Shown here piece by piece: positions 7,492 through 17,021 of a DNA stretch of 64,000 nt (its first letter is position 1; each line of letters opens with the position of its first letter). Source of the stretch: Actinomycetales bacterium SN12. Its GTDB lineage: Bacteria; Actinomycetota; Actinomycetes; Actinomycetales; Microbacteriaceae. Where the stretch lies: the NCBI GenBank assembly GCA_002837415.1, contig PJCV01000003.1:62001-126000 (forward strand), written 5' to 3'. The notes below the pieces were generated by a model. It saw only the letters and a list, made by a program, of their open reading frames with translations. It had not been told where the DNA came from and ran no database searches. A program made the translations under genes and the position numbers.

Positions 7492-8577
7492 GTGACCGAG
7501 CCGATCCTGCCCCGCATCCGTCCTGAGATCGCCGCCCTGCCGCCGTACCGCCAGGGCAAGCAGGCAGGTCCTGACGCATTCAAGCTCTCCAGCAACGAGA
7601 ACCCGTTCGAGCCGCTCCCGTCGGTGCTCGAGGCGCTGCAGTCGACCACGCCGGTGAACCGCTACCCCGACGCCTCCGCAGCGGCGCTGCGCGCCCGCCT
7701 CGGAGAGAAGTACGGCGTCGAGCCCGATGCGGTGCACGTCGCCGCGGGATCGGTGTCGATCCTGCACCAGCTCGTGCTCGGCACCGCGTCCGTCGGCGAC
7801 GAGGTGGTCTACGCCTGGCGCTCGTTCGAGGCGTACCCGAGCCTTCCGCTCGTCGCGGGCGCGACCGGCGTGCAGGTGCCCCTTCGACAGGCTCAGGGAC
7901 CCAATTCCGGGGGGCGGCACGACCTCGACGCGATGGCGGATGCCATCACCGAGCGCACCCGCGTGGTGATCGTCTGCACGCCGAACAACCCGACCGGGCC
8001 GATCGTCACCAGCGCGGAGTTCGCGGCTTTCGTCGCCCGCGTGCCGCAGGACGTGCTGATCATCCTCGACGAGGCGTACGCCGAGTTCGTCACCGCGCCC
8101 GATGCGGTCGACGGTCTCGCCGAGCGGATCTTCGAGCGGCATCCGAATGTGGTCGTGCTGCGCACCTTCTCGAAGGCATACGGGCTCGCCGGTCTGCGCG
8201 TGGGCTATGCGATCGGGCATCCGCGTGTGCTCGACGCCGCACGCACCACGGGCATCCCGCTCTCGGTCACCAGTGCGGCCGAGCGCGCGGCGATCGCCAG
8301 CCTCGATGCCGAGGCCGAGCTCCGCGAACGGGTGTCGGTGATCGTCGAGCGCCGCACGCGCCTGCTCGGCGGCCTGCGCGCGCAGGGCTGGCAGGTGCCC
8401 GACTCGCAGGCGAACTTCGTCTGGCTGCCCGCGGGCGAGCGCACCGACGAGGTCGCCGCCGCTTTCGACGCCGCCGACCTCATCGTGCGCCCGTTCTCGG
8501 GCGACGGCATCCGCATCTCGGTCGGCGAAGAGGAGTCGATCGACCGCGTGCTGGCCGTCGCGAAGTCGCTGCTCTGA
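7492..8577 (+). CDS. hisC: Histidinol-phosphate aminotransferase
   Basis: HisC is the PLP enzyme that transaminates imidazole-acetol phosphate in histidine synthesis. Family marks are SSNENPFEP near residue 33, TPNNPTGP at 163-170, LDEAYAEF, and the PLP lysine K228 in [17 protein letters not shown]. The start is GTG, placed 6 nt after TAGACT. A short in-frame insertion, [11 protein letters not shown] (131-141), lies between VQVP and RHDLDAMAD and is encoded by an interspersed repeat (7881-7902). The insertion is in a surface loop region, so activity is probably kept. No other his gene is close, so it could also serve phenylalanine/tyrosine or another aromatic substrate. Confidence 0.9.
   Translation: MTEPILPRIRPEIAALPPYRQGKQAGPDAFKLSSNENPFEPLPSVLEALQSTTPVNRYPDASAAALRARLGEKYGVEPDAVHVAAGSVSILHQLVLGTASVGDEVVYAWRSFEAYPSLPLVAGATGVQVPLRQAQGPNSGGRHDLDAMADAITERTRVVIVCTPNNPTGPIVTSAEFAAFVARVPQDVLIILDEAYAEFVTAPDAVDGLAERIFERHPNVVVLRTFSKAYGLAGLRVGYAIGHPRVLDAARTTGIPLSVTSAAERAAIASLDAEAELRERVSVIVERRTRLLGGLRAQGWQVPDSQANFVWLPAGERTDEVAAAFDAADLIVRPFSGDGIRISVGEEESIDRVLAVAKSLL
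7881..7902. repeat. Interspersed repeat A inside hisC
   Basis: It contains CTTCGACAGGCTCAGGGACC. In this frame it encodes LRQAQGP. The same sequence recurs inside or beside at least six other genes in the window. Confidence 0.85.
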
Positions 8578-8605
8578 CAGCGGAAGTCCAGGTGCCGGGC
8601 ACTTA

Positions 8606-8619
8606 CTAGGGTCCCCTAG
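8606..8619. promoter_or_regulatory. Palindrome upstream of the 2-oxoacid dehydrogenase operon
   Basis: CTAGGG-TC-CCCTAG is a perfect palindrome placed about 30 nt upstream of the -10 element. It lies between two outer inverted arms, CCAGGT (near 8588) and ACCTGG (near 8630). The position suits an operator or activator site for the operon; no regulator gene is adjacent. Confidence 0.45.
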
Positions 8620-8648
8620 GTATGCGTGACCTGGCATGCCGACGTGGG

Positions 8649-8654
8649 TAGCGT
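8649..8654 (+). promoter_or_regulatory. Leaderless -10 element TAGCGT
   Basis: TAGCGT is exactly 6 nt before the GTG at 8661, again without a Shine-Dalgarno sequence. Confidence 0.55.
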
Positions 8655-8660
8655 GGTCGG

Positions 8661-9788
8661 GTGACCCCGATCGAAGCACCCCTCGTCCGCGTCCTCGCCG
8701 ACGACGGCAGCTATGCGCCATCGGCCGAGGCTGAGCGCTACCTGCCCCTCATCGACGCGCTGACCGACGCCGAGCTCGAGCAGTTCTACCGAGACATGGT
8801 CGTCATCCGCGCGATCGACACCCAGGCGACCAACCTGCAGCGCCAGGGTCAGCTCGCCCTGTGGCCGCCGAGCCGCGGGCAGGAGGCCGCTCAGGTCGGC
8901 TCCGCACGCGCCGCCCGCACCCAGGACACGCTGTTCCCCTCTTATCGTGAGCACGCCGTCACCCGCATCCGCGGCGTCGATTCCGTCGACATCCTCAAGG
9001 TCATGCGCGGCACCTCGCACGGCGGCTGGAACCCCACCGATCCCAAGAACGGCAACACCCGCATCTACACGCTGGTGCTCGGATCGCAGACCCTGCACGC
9101 CGCCGGGTATGCGATGGGCCTCACCTTCGACGGCCGCACCGGCACCGGTGATGTCGAGCGCGACGAGGCCGTCGTCGTCTACTACGGAGACGGCGCCTCC
9201 AGCCAGGGCGATGTGCACGAGGCGATGGTCTTCGCCGCCAGCTACGACGCTCCCGTGCTGTTCTTCCTGCAGAACAATCACTGGGCCATCTCGGTGCCCG
9301 TCGAGACCCAGTCGAAGGTGCCGCTGGTCGGCCGTGGCGCGGGGTACGGCATCCCGTCGGTGCGCGTCGACGGCAACGACGTGCTCGCCAGCTACGCCGT
9401 CTCGCGCACCCTGCTCGATGAGTCACGCAGCGGCCGCGGCCCGCGCGCGATCGAGGCGGTCACCTACCGCATGGGCGCGCACACGACCAGCGACGACCCC
9501 ACCAAGTACCGCCACTCCGACGAGGAGCAGCAGTGGGCGCAGCGCGACCCGATCGCGCGCATGCGGGCGTTCCTCGAGGGTCGGGGTGCGCCGGCATCCC
9601 TGTTCGAGGAGACGGATGCCGAGGCCGCGGACGCCGCCGAGGACCTGCGCAGCCGCGCCGTCACCCTCACCTCGCCCGAGCGGCCGCTGATCTTCGACCA
9701 CGTGTACAGCGATCCGCATCCGCTGATGGTCGAGCAGAAGGCGTGGCTGAACGAGTACGAGGCCTCGTTCGAAGGAGGGGCGCACTGA
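8661..9788 (+). CDS. 2-oxoacid dehydrogenase E1 alpha subunit
   Basis: This 375-residue subunit carries the thiamine diphosphate site of a decarboxylating dehydrogenase. The TPP motif begins with [13 protein letters not shown] and ends with QNNHWAIS about 28 residues later. The active-site phosphorylation-loop equivalent reads [16 protein letters not shown]. The order E1alpha-E1beta-E2 and the alpha/beta architecture favour a branched-chain 2-oxoacid dehydrogenase over the single-chain AceE pyruvate dehydrogenase typical of actinobacteria. Annotators often label such genes pyruvate dehydrogenase alpha. The start is GTG in a leaderless context, and the stop overlaps the next ATG. Confidence 0.92.
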   Translation: MTPIEAPLVRVLADDGSYAPSAEAERYLPLIDALTDAELEQFYRDMVVIRAIDTQATNLQRQGQLALWPPSRGQEAAQVGSARAARTQDTLFPSYREHAVTRIRGVDSVDILKVMRGTSHGGWNPTDPKNGNTRIYTLVLGSQTLHAAGYAMGLTFDGRTGTGDVERDEAVVVYYGDGASSQGDVHEAMVFAASYDAPVLFFLQNNHWAISVPVETQSKVPLVGRGAGYGIPSVRVDGNDVLASYAVSRTLLDESRSGRGPRAIEAVTYRMGAHTTSDDPTKYRHSDEEQQWAQRDPIARMRAFLEGRGAPASLFEETDAEAADAAEDLRSRAVTLTSPERPLIFDHVYSDPHPLMVEQKAWLNEYEASFEGGAH

Positions 9789-10768
9789 TGACCATCGAGT
9801 CGATGCCCATGTCGAAGGCGCTCAACGCCGGTCTGCGCAAGGCGATGGAGGACGACCCCCGTGTGCTGCTGATGGGAGAGGACATCGGCCGCCTGGGCGG
9901 CGTCTTCCGCATCACCGAGCACCTGCAGCGCGACTTCGGCGATCGCCGCGTGCTGGACACCCCACTCGCCGAGTCCGGCATCGTCGGCACCGCGATCGGA
10001 CTCGCCATGGCGGGATTCCGACCGGTGGTCGAGATCCAGTTCGACGGCTTCGTGTTCCCCGCCTTCGACCAGATCACCTCGCAGCTCGCGAAGATCACCA
10101 ACCGGCACGAGGGTGCGCTGTCGATGCCCATCGTCATCCGCATCCCGTACGGCGGGCACATCGGCGCCGTCGAGCACCACCAGGAGAGCCCCGAGGCGTA
10201 CTTCGCGCACACCCCGGGTCTGCGGGTGGTCGCGCCGTCGACGTCGAACGACGCGTACTGGATGATCCAGGAGGCGATCCGCTCCAACGACCCGGTCATC
10301 TTCCTCGAGCCGAAGAGCCGCTACTGGCAGAAGGGCGAGGTCGAGCTCGAGGCATCCGCTCTGCCCCTGCACGCCTCGCGCGTGGTGCGCCGCGGCAGCG
10401 ACGTGACCCTCGTCGGTCATGGCGCCATGGTCACCACGCTGCTGCAGGCGGCCGCGCTCGCCGAGGCCGAGGGCACCAGCTGCGAGGTCGTCGACGTGCG
10501 ATCGCTCTCGCCGGTCGACTACGGCCCGATCCTCGACTCGGTGCGCTCCACCGGCCGCATGATCTATGCACAGGAGGCGCCGGGTCACACCAGCGTCGGC
10601 AGCGAGATCGCCGCGACCGTCATGGAGCGCGCGTTCTACGCCCTCGAGGCGCCGGTGCTGCGGGTATCGGGCTTCGATACGCCGTTCCCTCCCGCCAAGC
10701 TCGAGGGCACCTACCTGCCGGATGCCGACCGCATCCTCGAAGCCGTCGACCGCTCGCTCGCCTACTGA
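9788..10768 (+). CDS. 2-oxoacid dehydrogenase E1 beta subunit
   Basis: The 326-residue product pairs with E1 alpha to form the decarboxylase. Marks are [13 protein letters not shown] (glutamate that activates TPP), [40 protein letters not shown], and the C-terminal transketolase-like domain from [10 protein letters not shown] to [10 protein letters not shown]. It starts at ATG 9788, overlapping the E1 alpha stop by one base, so the subunits are translated together in equal amounts. It is followed by 58 nt holding a dispersed repeat, then the E2 gene. Confidence 0.93.
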   Translation: MTIESMPMSKALNAGLRKAMEDDPRVLLMGEDIGRLGGVFRITEHLQRDFGDRRVLDTPLAESGIVGTAIGLAMAGFRPVVEIQFDGFVFPAFDQITSQLAKITNRHEGALSMPIVIRIPYGGHIGAVEHHQESPEAYFAHTPGLRVVAPSTSNDAYWMIQEAIRSNDPVIFLEPKSRYWQKGEVELEASALPLHASRVVRRGSDVTLVGHGAMVTTLLQAAALAEAEGTSCEVVDVRSLSPVDYGPILDSVRSTGRMIYAQEAPGHTSVGSEIAATVMERAFYALEAPVLRVSGFDTPFPPAKLEGTYLPDADRILEAVDRSLAY

Positions 10769-10776
10769 CACAACCC

Positions 10777-10807
10777 GGTCGTTGAGCGAGCGCAGCGAGA
10801 CGAAACG
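10777..10807. repeat. Interspersed repeat B between E1 beta and E2 genes
   Basis: It begins GGTCGTTGAGCGAGCG and ends GAGACGAAACG. It shares the ends of repeat A read on the other strand (GGTC..TGAGC..CGAA) but has a longer middle. It lies just upstream of the E2 ribosome site. I recall this sequence as common between genes of Microbacteriaceae. Confidence 0.7.
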
Positions 10808-10826
10808 CACAGCCGAAGGAGTTCTC

Positions 10827-12161
10827 ATGACCACCGAAACCTTCACCCTTCCCGACGTCGGCGAGGGCCTCACCGAAGCCGAGCTCGTCGCGTGGAAGGT
10901 CGCCCCCGGAGACGCCGTGGCGATCAACGACGTCATCTGCGAGATCGAGACCGCCAAGTCGCTGGTCGAGCTGCCCTCACCGCATGCCGGCGTCGTCGGC
11001 GAGCTGCTGGTCGCCGAGGGCGTGACGGTGGAGGTCGGGTCGCCGATCATCACCTTCGTGTCGGAGTCCGAGGCGGCGGATGCCGGTATCGCGGCGAACC
11101 CGAAGGATCCCGCTGCTCCGCCCGCGACGGACGAGGGCGGCGGTTCAGTGCTCGTCGGCTACGGAACCGGGGGAGGGGCGACCTCGCGCCGCCGCACCTC
11201 TCGACAGGCTCAGGGACCGAGCGGACAAGGTCTCGTGCGCTCGTCGGTCGGCGTGATCGCGAAGCCGCCGATCCGCAAGCTCGCGCGTGACCTGAACGTC
11301 GAGCTCACCGAGGTCACGCCCACGGGCGCCGACGGCGAGGTCACCCGCGACGATGTCGTGAAGCACGCGGAGCAGGCGAGCGTGTTCCGCAACATCGAGA
11401 CTCCGGCTTGGGGCGCCGTCCGCGAGGAGAAGCTGCCGGTCAAGCCGCAGGTCGATGACGGGCGCTCCGAGTCGATCCCGGTGAAGGGCGTGCGCAAGGC
11501 GACCTCGTCGGCGATGGTGCAGAGCGCGTACTCGGCGCCGCATGTGACGGTGTGGAAGGAGATCGACGCGACCCGCACGATGGATCTCGTGAAGCGCCTG
11601 AAGGCGTCGCCCGACTACGCCGACATCCGCGTCTCGCCGCTGCTGGTCATGGCCCGTGCTGTGATCTGGGCCGCTCGCCGCACCCCGATGGTCAACGCCG
11701 CCTGGGTCGACACCGACTCGGGCGCCGAGATCGCCGTGCGTCACTACGTGAACCTCGGCATCGCGGCGGCCACCCCTCGCGGGCTGCTGGTGCCGAACAT
11801 CAAGGACGCGCAGGACCTGAGCATGAAGGACCTCGCCCGCGCGCTGAACCGCCTGACGCTCACGGCGCGCGAGGGCAAGACGAGCCCCGCCGACCAGCAG
11901 GGCGGCACCATCACGATCACGAACATCGGCGTCTTCGGCATGGACGCCGGCACCCCGATCATCAACCCCGGCGAGGCCGGCATCGTCGCCATGGGCACGA
12001 TCGCCCAGAAGCCGTGGGTCGTCGACGGCGAGGTGCGCCCCCGCTGGGTCACCACGGTGTCGGGGTCGTTCGATCACCGCGTGATCGACGGCGACGGCAT
12101 GAGCCGGTTCATCGCCGACGTCGCGTCGATCCTCGAGGAGCCGGCCCTGCTCGTGGACTGA
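10827..12161 (+). CDS. 2-oxoacid dehydrogenase E2, dihydrolipoyl acyltransferase
   Basis: The 444-residue E2 core has one lipoyl domain (residues 3-78, lipoyl lysine K44 in [11 protein letters not shown]), a linker, a peripheral subunit-binding domain (about 144-180, [11 protein letters not shown]), and the acyltransferase domain (from about 215). The catalytic motif is DHRVIDGD near residue 416. The E2 transfers the acyl group from lipoate to CoA. The linker includes TSRQAQGP (124-131), encoded by repeat A. A ribosome site (AAGGAG) precedes the ATG. No E3 gene follows, so lipoamide dehydrogenase must come from elsewhere. Confidence 0.93.
   Translation: MTTETFTLPDVGEGLTEAELVAWKVAPGDAVAINDVICEIETAKSLVELPSPHAGVVGELLVAEGVTVEVGSPIITFVSESEAADAGIAANPKDPAAPPATDEGGGSVLVGYGTGGGATSRRRTSRQAQGPSGQGLVRSSVGVIAKPPIRKLARDLNVELTEVTPTGADGEVTRDDVVKHAEQASVFRNIETPAWGAVREEKLPVKPQVDDGRSESIPVKGVRKATSSAMVQSAYSAPHVTVWKEIDATRTMDLVKRLKASPDYADIRVSPLLVMARAVIWAARRTPMVNAAWVDTDSGAEIAVRHYVNLGIAAATPRGLLVPNIKDAQDLSMKDLARALNRLTLTAREGKTSPADQQGGTITITNIGVFGMDAGTPIINPGEAGIVAMGTIAQKPWVVDGEVRPRWVTTVSGSFDHRVIDGDGMSRFIADVASILEEPALLVD
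11197..11218. repeat. Interspersed repeat A inside the E2 linker
   Basis: CTCGACAGGCTCAGGGACC is in the same orientation and frame as the copy in hisC and encodes RQAQGP. It sits in the flexible linker between the lipoyl and binding domains. Confidence 0.8.
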
Positions 12162-12269
12162 CTGGGGCAACGTGGTGCGCCGCCCTCGGAAAACGCCCCT
12201 GACGCGTGCGTTCTCGACCACGGAGATACGGCGCGATGCGCGGCGGCAGGTCGCCTCGGTTGCGCGAGC

Positions 12270-12494
12270 TCAGCGCTGGGTGAGTGAGGAGTTCGAGACA
12301 TCGAGCAGGCGGTGCTCGTCGCCCTTGAGCCAGGTCGCGGCACTCGCCACACGCTGTTCGATTCGTGCCTCGTGACGTGCTTGGCGGAGCGCGTGAACGA
12401 TCGCGAACCGGATGACCGCGTAGAGGACGCAGGCGGCGGCGATGACGTACAGAATCCAGGTACCGACCATCAGCAGGGCCATCTTGGTCCTCAT
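12270..12494 (-). CDS. Small single-helix membrane protein, hypothetical
   Basis: The 74-residue product has one long hydrophobic helix (about residues 5-32, MVGTWILYVIAAACVLYAVI) and then a charged, probably helical tail. It resembles no named family. It stands alone between the E2 gene (opposite strand, converging) and the ROK gene (same strand, 94 nt upstream). Codon use looks native, but the shortness keeps confidence moderate. Confidence 0.5.
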   Translation of the reverse strand: MRTKMALLMVGTWILYVIAAACVLYAVIRFAIVHALRQARHEARIEQRVASAATWLKGDEHRLLDVSNSSLTQR

Positions 12495-12562
12495 CTCGTG
12501 GACTGGCTCTGGGAATGAGAGCTCTGTGGGACAGCGTAGTCATCGCCCACGTGAGGAAGCGA

Positions 12563-12585
12563 GTACGGAGACGCGATCTCCGTAC
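12563..12585. terminator. Hairpin after the ROK gene
   Basis: GTACGGAGA and TCTCCGTAC form a perfect 9-bp stem around CGCGA, 4 nt past the stop of the ROK gene. There is no T-run. Confidence 0.55.
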
Positions 12586-12588
12586 CAT

Positions 12589-13809
12589 TCACGTTCGTGC
12601 GGCGAGGCGCTGCTCGGCCAGCAGCGGCACGGCCCGCTCGCGCGCCGCGCGGCGCGCGGTCGCGACGGCGCCGAGCGAGACGACCTCGGCGCCCAGCGAC
12701 GACGCCAGCAGGTCGGGTGCGGGAAGATGCAGCTGAGCGGGCAGCACGGTGCGCGCAGCGGCCAGCACGGGCTCGATGCTCTCGGCGATCGCCCCGCACA
12801 CGATGACGCGCGCGGGGTCGTACATGCTGCCCAGCACCCCGACCACGCGCGCGAGCGTGTCGCCGAGCCGACTGGCGACGAGCAGCGCGTCGGGGTCGCC
12901 GGCCGTGGCGAGCTCGAGCATCAGACGAGTGTCGATGCGCTCGGTGTCGACCAGGCGTCCCACCCGGCTTCCGGCATCGATCTCGCCCGACTCCACGGCG
13001 GCCAGCAGCTGATGGTGCAGTGTCGGGCCGAGCCCGAAAGCGCCTGCCACCCCGATGATGTGGTCGAACACGATCCCCTCGCCCACGCCGCCGTGCGCAC
13101 CGTGCAGCAGGTGCCCGTCGACGACGACCCCGCCGCCGAAGCGCTCGCCCGCGAGCAGCGCGACGTAGTCGCGGCATCCGACGGCAGCGCCCAGGCTGCC
13201 CTCCGCCACGGCGGCGAGCACCGAGTCGTTCTTCACATCGACGATGGGCGCCCACCCGTCGAGTGCTGCGGCCAGGCCGGGATTGGTTCGTTCCCAGAAT
13301 CCCTCCGGATGCGGGGGCGAGACGCCGTCGCGGTTCACGGGAGCGGCGACGCCCGCGCAGATCGCCAGCAGATCCTCACGAGTCCGACCGGCATCGCGCA
13401 GCGCCTGCTGCAGCTGCTCGACGATGATCGCCCGGCGCTCGGCCGGGGTCTCCTCCGGATCGATCTCGGTGCGGCGCTCGGCGAGCGTCGTCTCGAGCGG
13501 GTCTGCGATCGTCACGGCCAGGTGCGTGTCACCCGCGTCGATTCCCGCGACCACGCCGAGGGCGGGGGAGAGCGTGAAGCGCCGTGCCGGCCGCCCGGCG
13601 CGATACGCTCCGGCCGCTCTCGCGTTGGGCAGCTCCGTGAGGATCTCTGCGCTGACCAGCGTCGCCAGCGCCTCTATCGCGGTCGACCGGGTGATGGCGG
13701 TGGATGCCATGGCATCCGTCGCCGTGAACTCTCCTGCCGTCCAGGCATAGTCGAGGACTGCTCCGACACTGGCTCTGCCTGTGCCGAGATCTGCCGAGAT
13801 ATCGCTCAC
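12589..13809 (-). CDS. ROK-family transcriptional regulator
   Basis: The 406-residue product has an N-terminal winged helix (about 20-75, AMASTAITRSTAIEALATLVSAEIL) and a ROK sugar-kinase-like domain (GIDAGDTHLAVTIAD, later VGGVDGHLL-type GGGVVVDGHLLHGAHGGVGEG). The usual ROK zinc motif CxCGxxGCxE is missing; HGGVGEGIVFDHI stands in its place. GTG at 13809 is preferred, because a GTG at 13869 would lie inside the operator palindrome. It diverges from the sugar ABC operon and probably represses it, with a sugar as inducer. Kinase activity is unlikely but not excluded. Confidence 0.88.
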   Translation of the reverse strand: MSDISADLGTGRASVGAVLDYAWTAGEFTATDAMASTAITRSTAIEALATLVSAEILTELPNARAAGAYRAGRPARRFTLSPALGVVAGIDAGDTHLAVTIADPLETTLAERRTEIDPEETPAERRAIIVEQLQQALRDAGRTREDLLAICAGVAAPVNRDGVSPPHPEGFWERTNPGLAAALDGWAPIVDVKNDSVLAAVAEGSLGAAVGCRDYVALLAGERFGGGVVVDGHLLHGAHGGVGEGIVFDHIIGVAGAFGLGPTLHHQLLAAVESGEIDAGSRVGRLVDTERIDTRLMLELATAGDPDALLVASRLGDTLARVVGVLGSMYDPARVIVCGAIAESIEPVLAAARTVLPAQLHLPAPDLLASSLGAEVVSLGAVATARRAARERAVPLLAEQRLAART

Positions 13810-13856
13810 AGCTCTTGACCTCGTCCCTTCCCTCTGAGAGAGTACCGGCAAGTGAG

Positions 13857-13877
13857 TAAATCTAGTCACTAGATTTA
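13857..13877. promoter_or_regulatory. ROK operator palindrome
   Basis: Two 10-bp arms, TAAATCTAGT and ACTAGATTTA, are exact reverse complements around a single C. This AT-rich site sits in the divergent region between the ROK gene and the ABC operon. A possible plus-strand promoter, TTGACC (13815-13820) with GAGAGT (13838-13843) at 17-bp spacing, lies just upstream, so binding here would block transcription into the operon. Confidence 0.8.
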
Positions 13878-13908
13878 GTCTCCGGATGTTCAGATCGGAA
13901 GGACGACG

Positions 13909-15213
13909 GTGTCTGTGAAATCTTCCCGCGCGGTGCGCTTCGCGGCGAGCACCGCGATGCTCGCGCTGCTCGGCTCCGCCCTCGTCGGCTGCTCGTCAGA
14001 CGGCCGCGAGACCATCCGCTTCACGTTCAGCAAACGCGAGGCGATCGAGTTCATGACGAAGCTCGTCGCCGATTACAACGCATCGCAGGACGACGTGCGC
14101 GTCGAGATCGACACCTCGGGTGTCGACGTCGTCTCCGCGAGCTTCGTGCGGGGCAACCCGCCGGACATCATGCTCGCCAACTACAACTACGAGGTCGCGC
14201 GGTTCGTGCAGCGCTGCGCGCTCAGCGATCTCGGCGGCACCGACGCTGCGAAGAATGTGCGCGATGACCTGCAGCCGCTCATGGCGCAGTACGGGTCGTG
14301 CGAGGGGCGCACCAGCGCGTTGCCCTACTCGGTGATGGCCGCCTCGGTCATCTACAACAAGCAGATCTTCGCCGATCAGGGACTCGAGGTGCCGCGCACC
14401 TGGGACGAACTGCTGCAGGTCGGCGATCAGTTGAAAGAGGCCGGGATCACTCCGTTCTACGCGACGTTCAAAGACGACTGGACCGTGGGGCAGGGCTGGT
14501 ACGACTACGCCGCCGGAGGCTCGCTCGACGTCATCGACTTCTTCGACGCGCTGGCGAAAGAGGGCGCCGAGGTCGGCCCCGATTCGAAGGTCTCGTTCGA
14601 GAAGGACTTCGCCGAGCCGATGGAGCGGATGCTGCAGCTCGCGCAGAACTACACGAACGACGACGCTCCCAGCCGCGGCTACGGCGATGGCAACCTCGCC
14701 TTCGCGAAGGGCGAGGCGGCCATGTACCTGCAGGGCCCGTGGGCGTTCAGTGAGATCGCCAAGACCTCGCCCGACCTGGAGCTCGGCACCTTCCCGCTTC
14801 CGATGACCGATGACCCCGACGACCTCGCTGTGCGCGTCAACATGGACCTCGCGGTGATGATCCCTGAGGAATCGAGTCACAAGAAGGCTGCTCGGGATTT
14901 CCTCGAGTTCCTCTACGAGCCAGAGAACATCGAGTCCTACAACGCCTCCCAGCTGGGGTTCACCCCGCTCACGGATGCCCCGGCACCCGATGATCCACGC
15001 GTCGAGGGCATGATCGAGTACTACGACGAGGGCCGCATCTACCAGGGCCCGTCGGTGCTGGTGCCCCGCGTCATCCCGACCAACGGCTACGCGCAGTCCA
15101 TGGTGCTCGGAGCTGAGCCGGCAGGCGTGCTGCGCACCATGGACGCCGACTGGGCTCGCATCGCCTTCCGCGCCCCGGCGCCCACCAGTCAGACGAAGGA
15201 GTCCGCAGAATGA
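13909..15213 (+). CDS. Sugar ABC transporter solute-binding lipoprotein (family 1)
   Basis: The 434-residue product has a lipoprotein signal (LLGSALVGC, lipobox Cys at about 28) and the fold pattern of maltose/trehalose-type binding proteins: ADYNASQDDVRVEID, PDIMLANYN, VIYNKQIFADQGLEVPRTWDELL, and FAKGEAAMYLQGPW. It captures the substrate outside the membrane for the two permeases that follow. The start is GTG with GGAAGGAC upstream. Given the downstream alpha-glucosidase, an alpha-glucoside or disaccharide is the likely ligand. No ATPase gene is in the operon, so a shared MsiK-type ATPase is expected elsewhere. Confidence 0.93.
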   Translation: MSVKSSRAVRFAASTAMLALLGSALVGCSSDGRETIRFTFSKREAIEFMTKLVADYNASQDDVRVEIDTSGVDVVSASFVRGNPPDIMLANYNYEVARFVQRCALSDLGGTDAAKNVRDDLQPLMAQYGSCEGRTSALPYSVMAASVIYNKQIFADQGLEVPRTWDELLQVGDQLKEAGITPFYATFKDDWTVGQGWYDYAAGGSLDVIDFFDALAKEGAEVGPDSKVSFEKDFAEPMERMLQLAQNYTNDDAPSRGYGDGNLAFAKGEAAMYLQGPWAFSEIAKTSPDLELGTFPLPMTDDPDDLAVRVNMDLAVMIPEESSHKKAARDFLEFLYEPENIESYNASQLGFTPLTDAPAPDDPRVEGMIEYYDEGRIYQGPSVLVPRVIPTNGYAQSMVLGAEPAGVLRTMDADWARIAFRAPAPTSQTKESAE

Positions 15214-16118
15214 GCACCTCGAACGTCGTCACCGCGGGCGACGGCACCCGTCGGCGCAGCTCGCGCCGGGTCGAGCCCATCTACTACTTCTTCCTCGTCC
15301 CCACCCTCGTGCTGTTCACTCTGGCGATCACCGTTCCCGGCGTGATCGGCATCTTCTTCAGCTTCACCGACTCGATCGGGCTCGGCGAGTGGAACTTCAA
15401 CGGGCTGACGAACTACATCGCCATGTTCAGCGACCCGGCGATCCTGCAGAGCTACCTGTTCACCTTCGGCTTCTCGATCGCGACGGTCATCCTCGTCAAC
15501 ATCGCGGCGTTCCTGCTCGCGGTGGGGCTCACCTCGCGCATCCGGTTCAAGACCGGCCTGCGCACGATCTTCGTCATCCCGATGGTGATCTCGGGCATCA
15601 TCATCGCGTACGTCTTCAACTTCCTGTTCTCGAACTCCATCCCTGCGGCGGGAGCTGCGACGGGCATCGAATGGCTGCAGACGAGCCTGCTGGCGAACCC
15701 CGACCTCGCGTGGGTCGCGATCGTCGTCGTCACGGCGTGGCAGGCGATCCCCGGCACCATGCTCATCTACATCGCCGGCCTGCTGTCCGTGCCGGGCGAC
15801 GTGTACGAGGCGGCGTCGATCGACGGCGCGACCAAGTCTCAGCAGCTCACGCGCATCACTATTCCGCTGGTCGCGGGTTATGTGGTGATCAACATCATCC
15901 TCGGATTCAAGGGCTTCCTGAACGCGTACGACATCATCGTCGGCCTTACCAACGGCGGACCCGGCACCTCCACCCGCAGCGTCGCGATGACGATCATCGC
16001 GGGCTTCAACGGCGGCGACTACGCCTACCAGATGGCCAACGCGACGATCTTCTTCATCGTCGCGGTGCTCATCTCCCTCCTCCAGCTCTCGCTGACGCGC
16101 GGAAGGAATGCGCTCTGA
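15210..16118 (+). CDS. Sugar ABC transporter permease (MalF/UgpA type)
   Basis: The 302-residue product has six hydrophobic helices after a basic N-terminus. The cytoplasmic EAA loop reads YEAASIDGATKSQQLTRITIPL, the coupling site for the ATPase. Conserved features such as NGGPGTSTRSVAM near the C-terminus are typical of the UgpA/MalF subfamily. The ATG overlaps the binding-protein stop, and the stop overlaps the next start, so stoichiometry is kept by coupling. Confidence 0.94.
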   Translation: MSTSNVVTAGDGTRRRSSRRVEPIYYFFLVPTLVLFTLAITVPGVIGIFFSFTDSIGLGEWNFNGLTNYIAMFSDPAILQSYLFTFGFSIATVILVNIAAFLLAVGLTSRIRFKTGLRTIFVIPMVISGIIIAYVFNFLFSNSIPAAGAATGIEWLQTSLLANPDLAWVAIVVVTAWQAIPGTMLIYIAGLLSVPGDVYEAASIDGATKSQQLTRITIPLVAGYVVINIILGFKGFLNAYDIIVGLTNGGPGTSTRSVAMTIIAGFNGGDYAYQMANATIFFIVAVLISLLQLSLTRGRNAL

Positions 16119-17020
16119 TGACCACTCAGCCCGCCATCACCACGGCATCCACCACCGCCATCGTCCTCGACCCGGCCGGCCGCCGGCCCCGTCAGAAGAT
16201 GGAGCGCGTCAACTGGTCGGGAACGATCATCCTCATCCTGTGCGCGGTCACCGTGCTGCTGCCGCTCTATGTCACGATCTCGATGGCGTTCAAGACCACC
16301 GGCCAGGCCGTCGACGGCAACGCGTTCTCGCTGCCGGCGCCGTTCAGCATCGACGGCTTCGTGCAGGCCTGGAACCTCACGAAGTTCCCGGTCGGTGCGG
16401 CCATCTCGATGCTCGTCACCGCCGGCACGGTGATCGCGACCATCGTGCTGGCGGCGTTCGCCTCCTACGCGATCGTGCGCAACTGGGACCGCCGGTTCTT
16501 CCGGTACTCCTTCTTCTACCTGCTCGCGGCGATGTTCATCCCGTTCCCGGTGGTGGCGCTGCCGCAGATCCAGCTGACCGGCCGGGTGGGGCTCGACAAC
16601 CCTCTGGGCGTGATCATCCTCGCTACGATGTTCCAGCTCAGCTTCAGCGTGCTGCTGTTCACCGCGTTCCTGCGCTCGATCCCCATCGAGCTCGAGGAGA
16701 GCGCGCGCATCGACGGCGCGTCCACCTGGCAGACCTTCTGGAAGCTGATCTTCCCGCTGCTCGCGCCGATGAGCGCCACGGTCGGCATCTTCGCGTTCCT
16801 CTACGCCTGGAACGACTTCATGATGCCGTCGCTCATCATCTCCGACCCCAACCTGCAGACTCTTCCGGTGCGGCAGAACCTGTTCCAGAACCAGTTCAGC
16901 AACAACTACAACGTCGCCTTCGCCTCGTACCTCATGGCGATGGCCCCCGCGATCGTCGCCTACCTGTTCACGCAGCGCTGGGTGATGGAGGGCGTCACGC
17001 AGGGCGCCGTCAAGGGCTGA
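16118..17020 (+). CDS. Sugar ABC transporter permease (MalG/UgpE type)
   Basis: The 300-residue product has six helices and the EAA loop as LEESARIDGASTWQTFWKLI, followed by FPLLAPMSATVGIFAFLYAWNDF, the standard MalG-type pattern. It is the second half of the transmembrane channel. It starts at ATG 16118, sharing one base with the upstream stop. After the stop comes a tandem array of repeat A (17022-17085) and then the glucosidase gene. Confidence 0.94.
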   Translation: MTTQPAITTASTTAIVLDPAGRRPRQKMERVNWSGTIILILCAVTVLLPLYVTISMAFKTTGQAVDGNAFSLPAPFSIDGFVQAWNLTKFPVGAAISMLVTAGTVIATIVLAAFASYAIVRNWDRRFFRYSFFYLLAAMFIPFPVVALPQIQLTGRVGLDNPLGVIILATMFQLSFSVLLFTAFLRSIPIELEESARIDGASTWQTFWKLIFPLLAPMSATVGIFAFLYAWNDFMMPSLIISDPNLQTLPVRQNLFQNQFSNNYNVAFASYLMAMAPAIVAYLFTQRWVMEGVTQGAVKG

Positions 17021-17021
17021 T

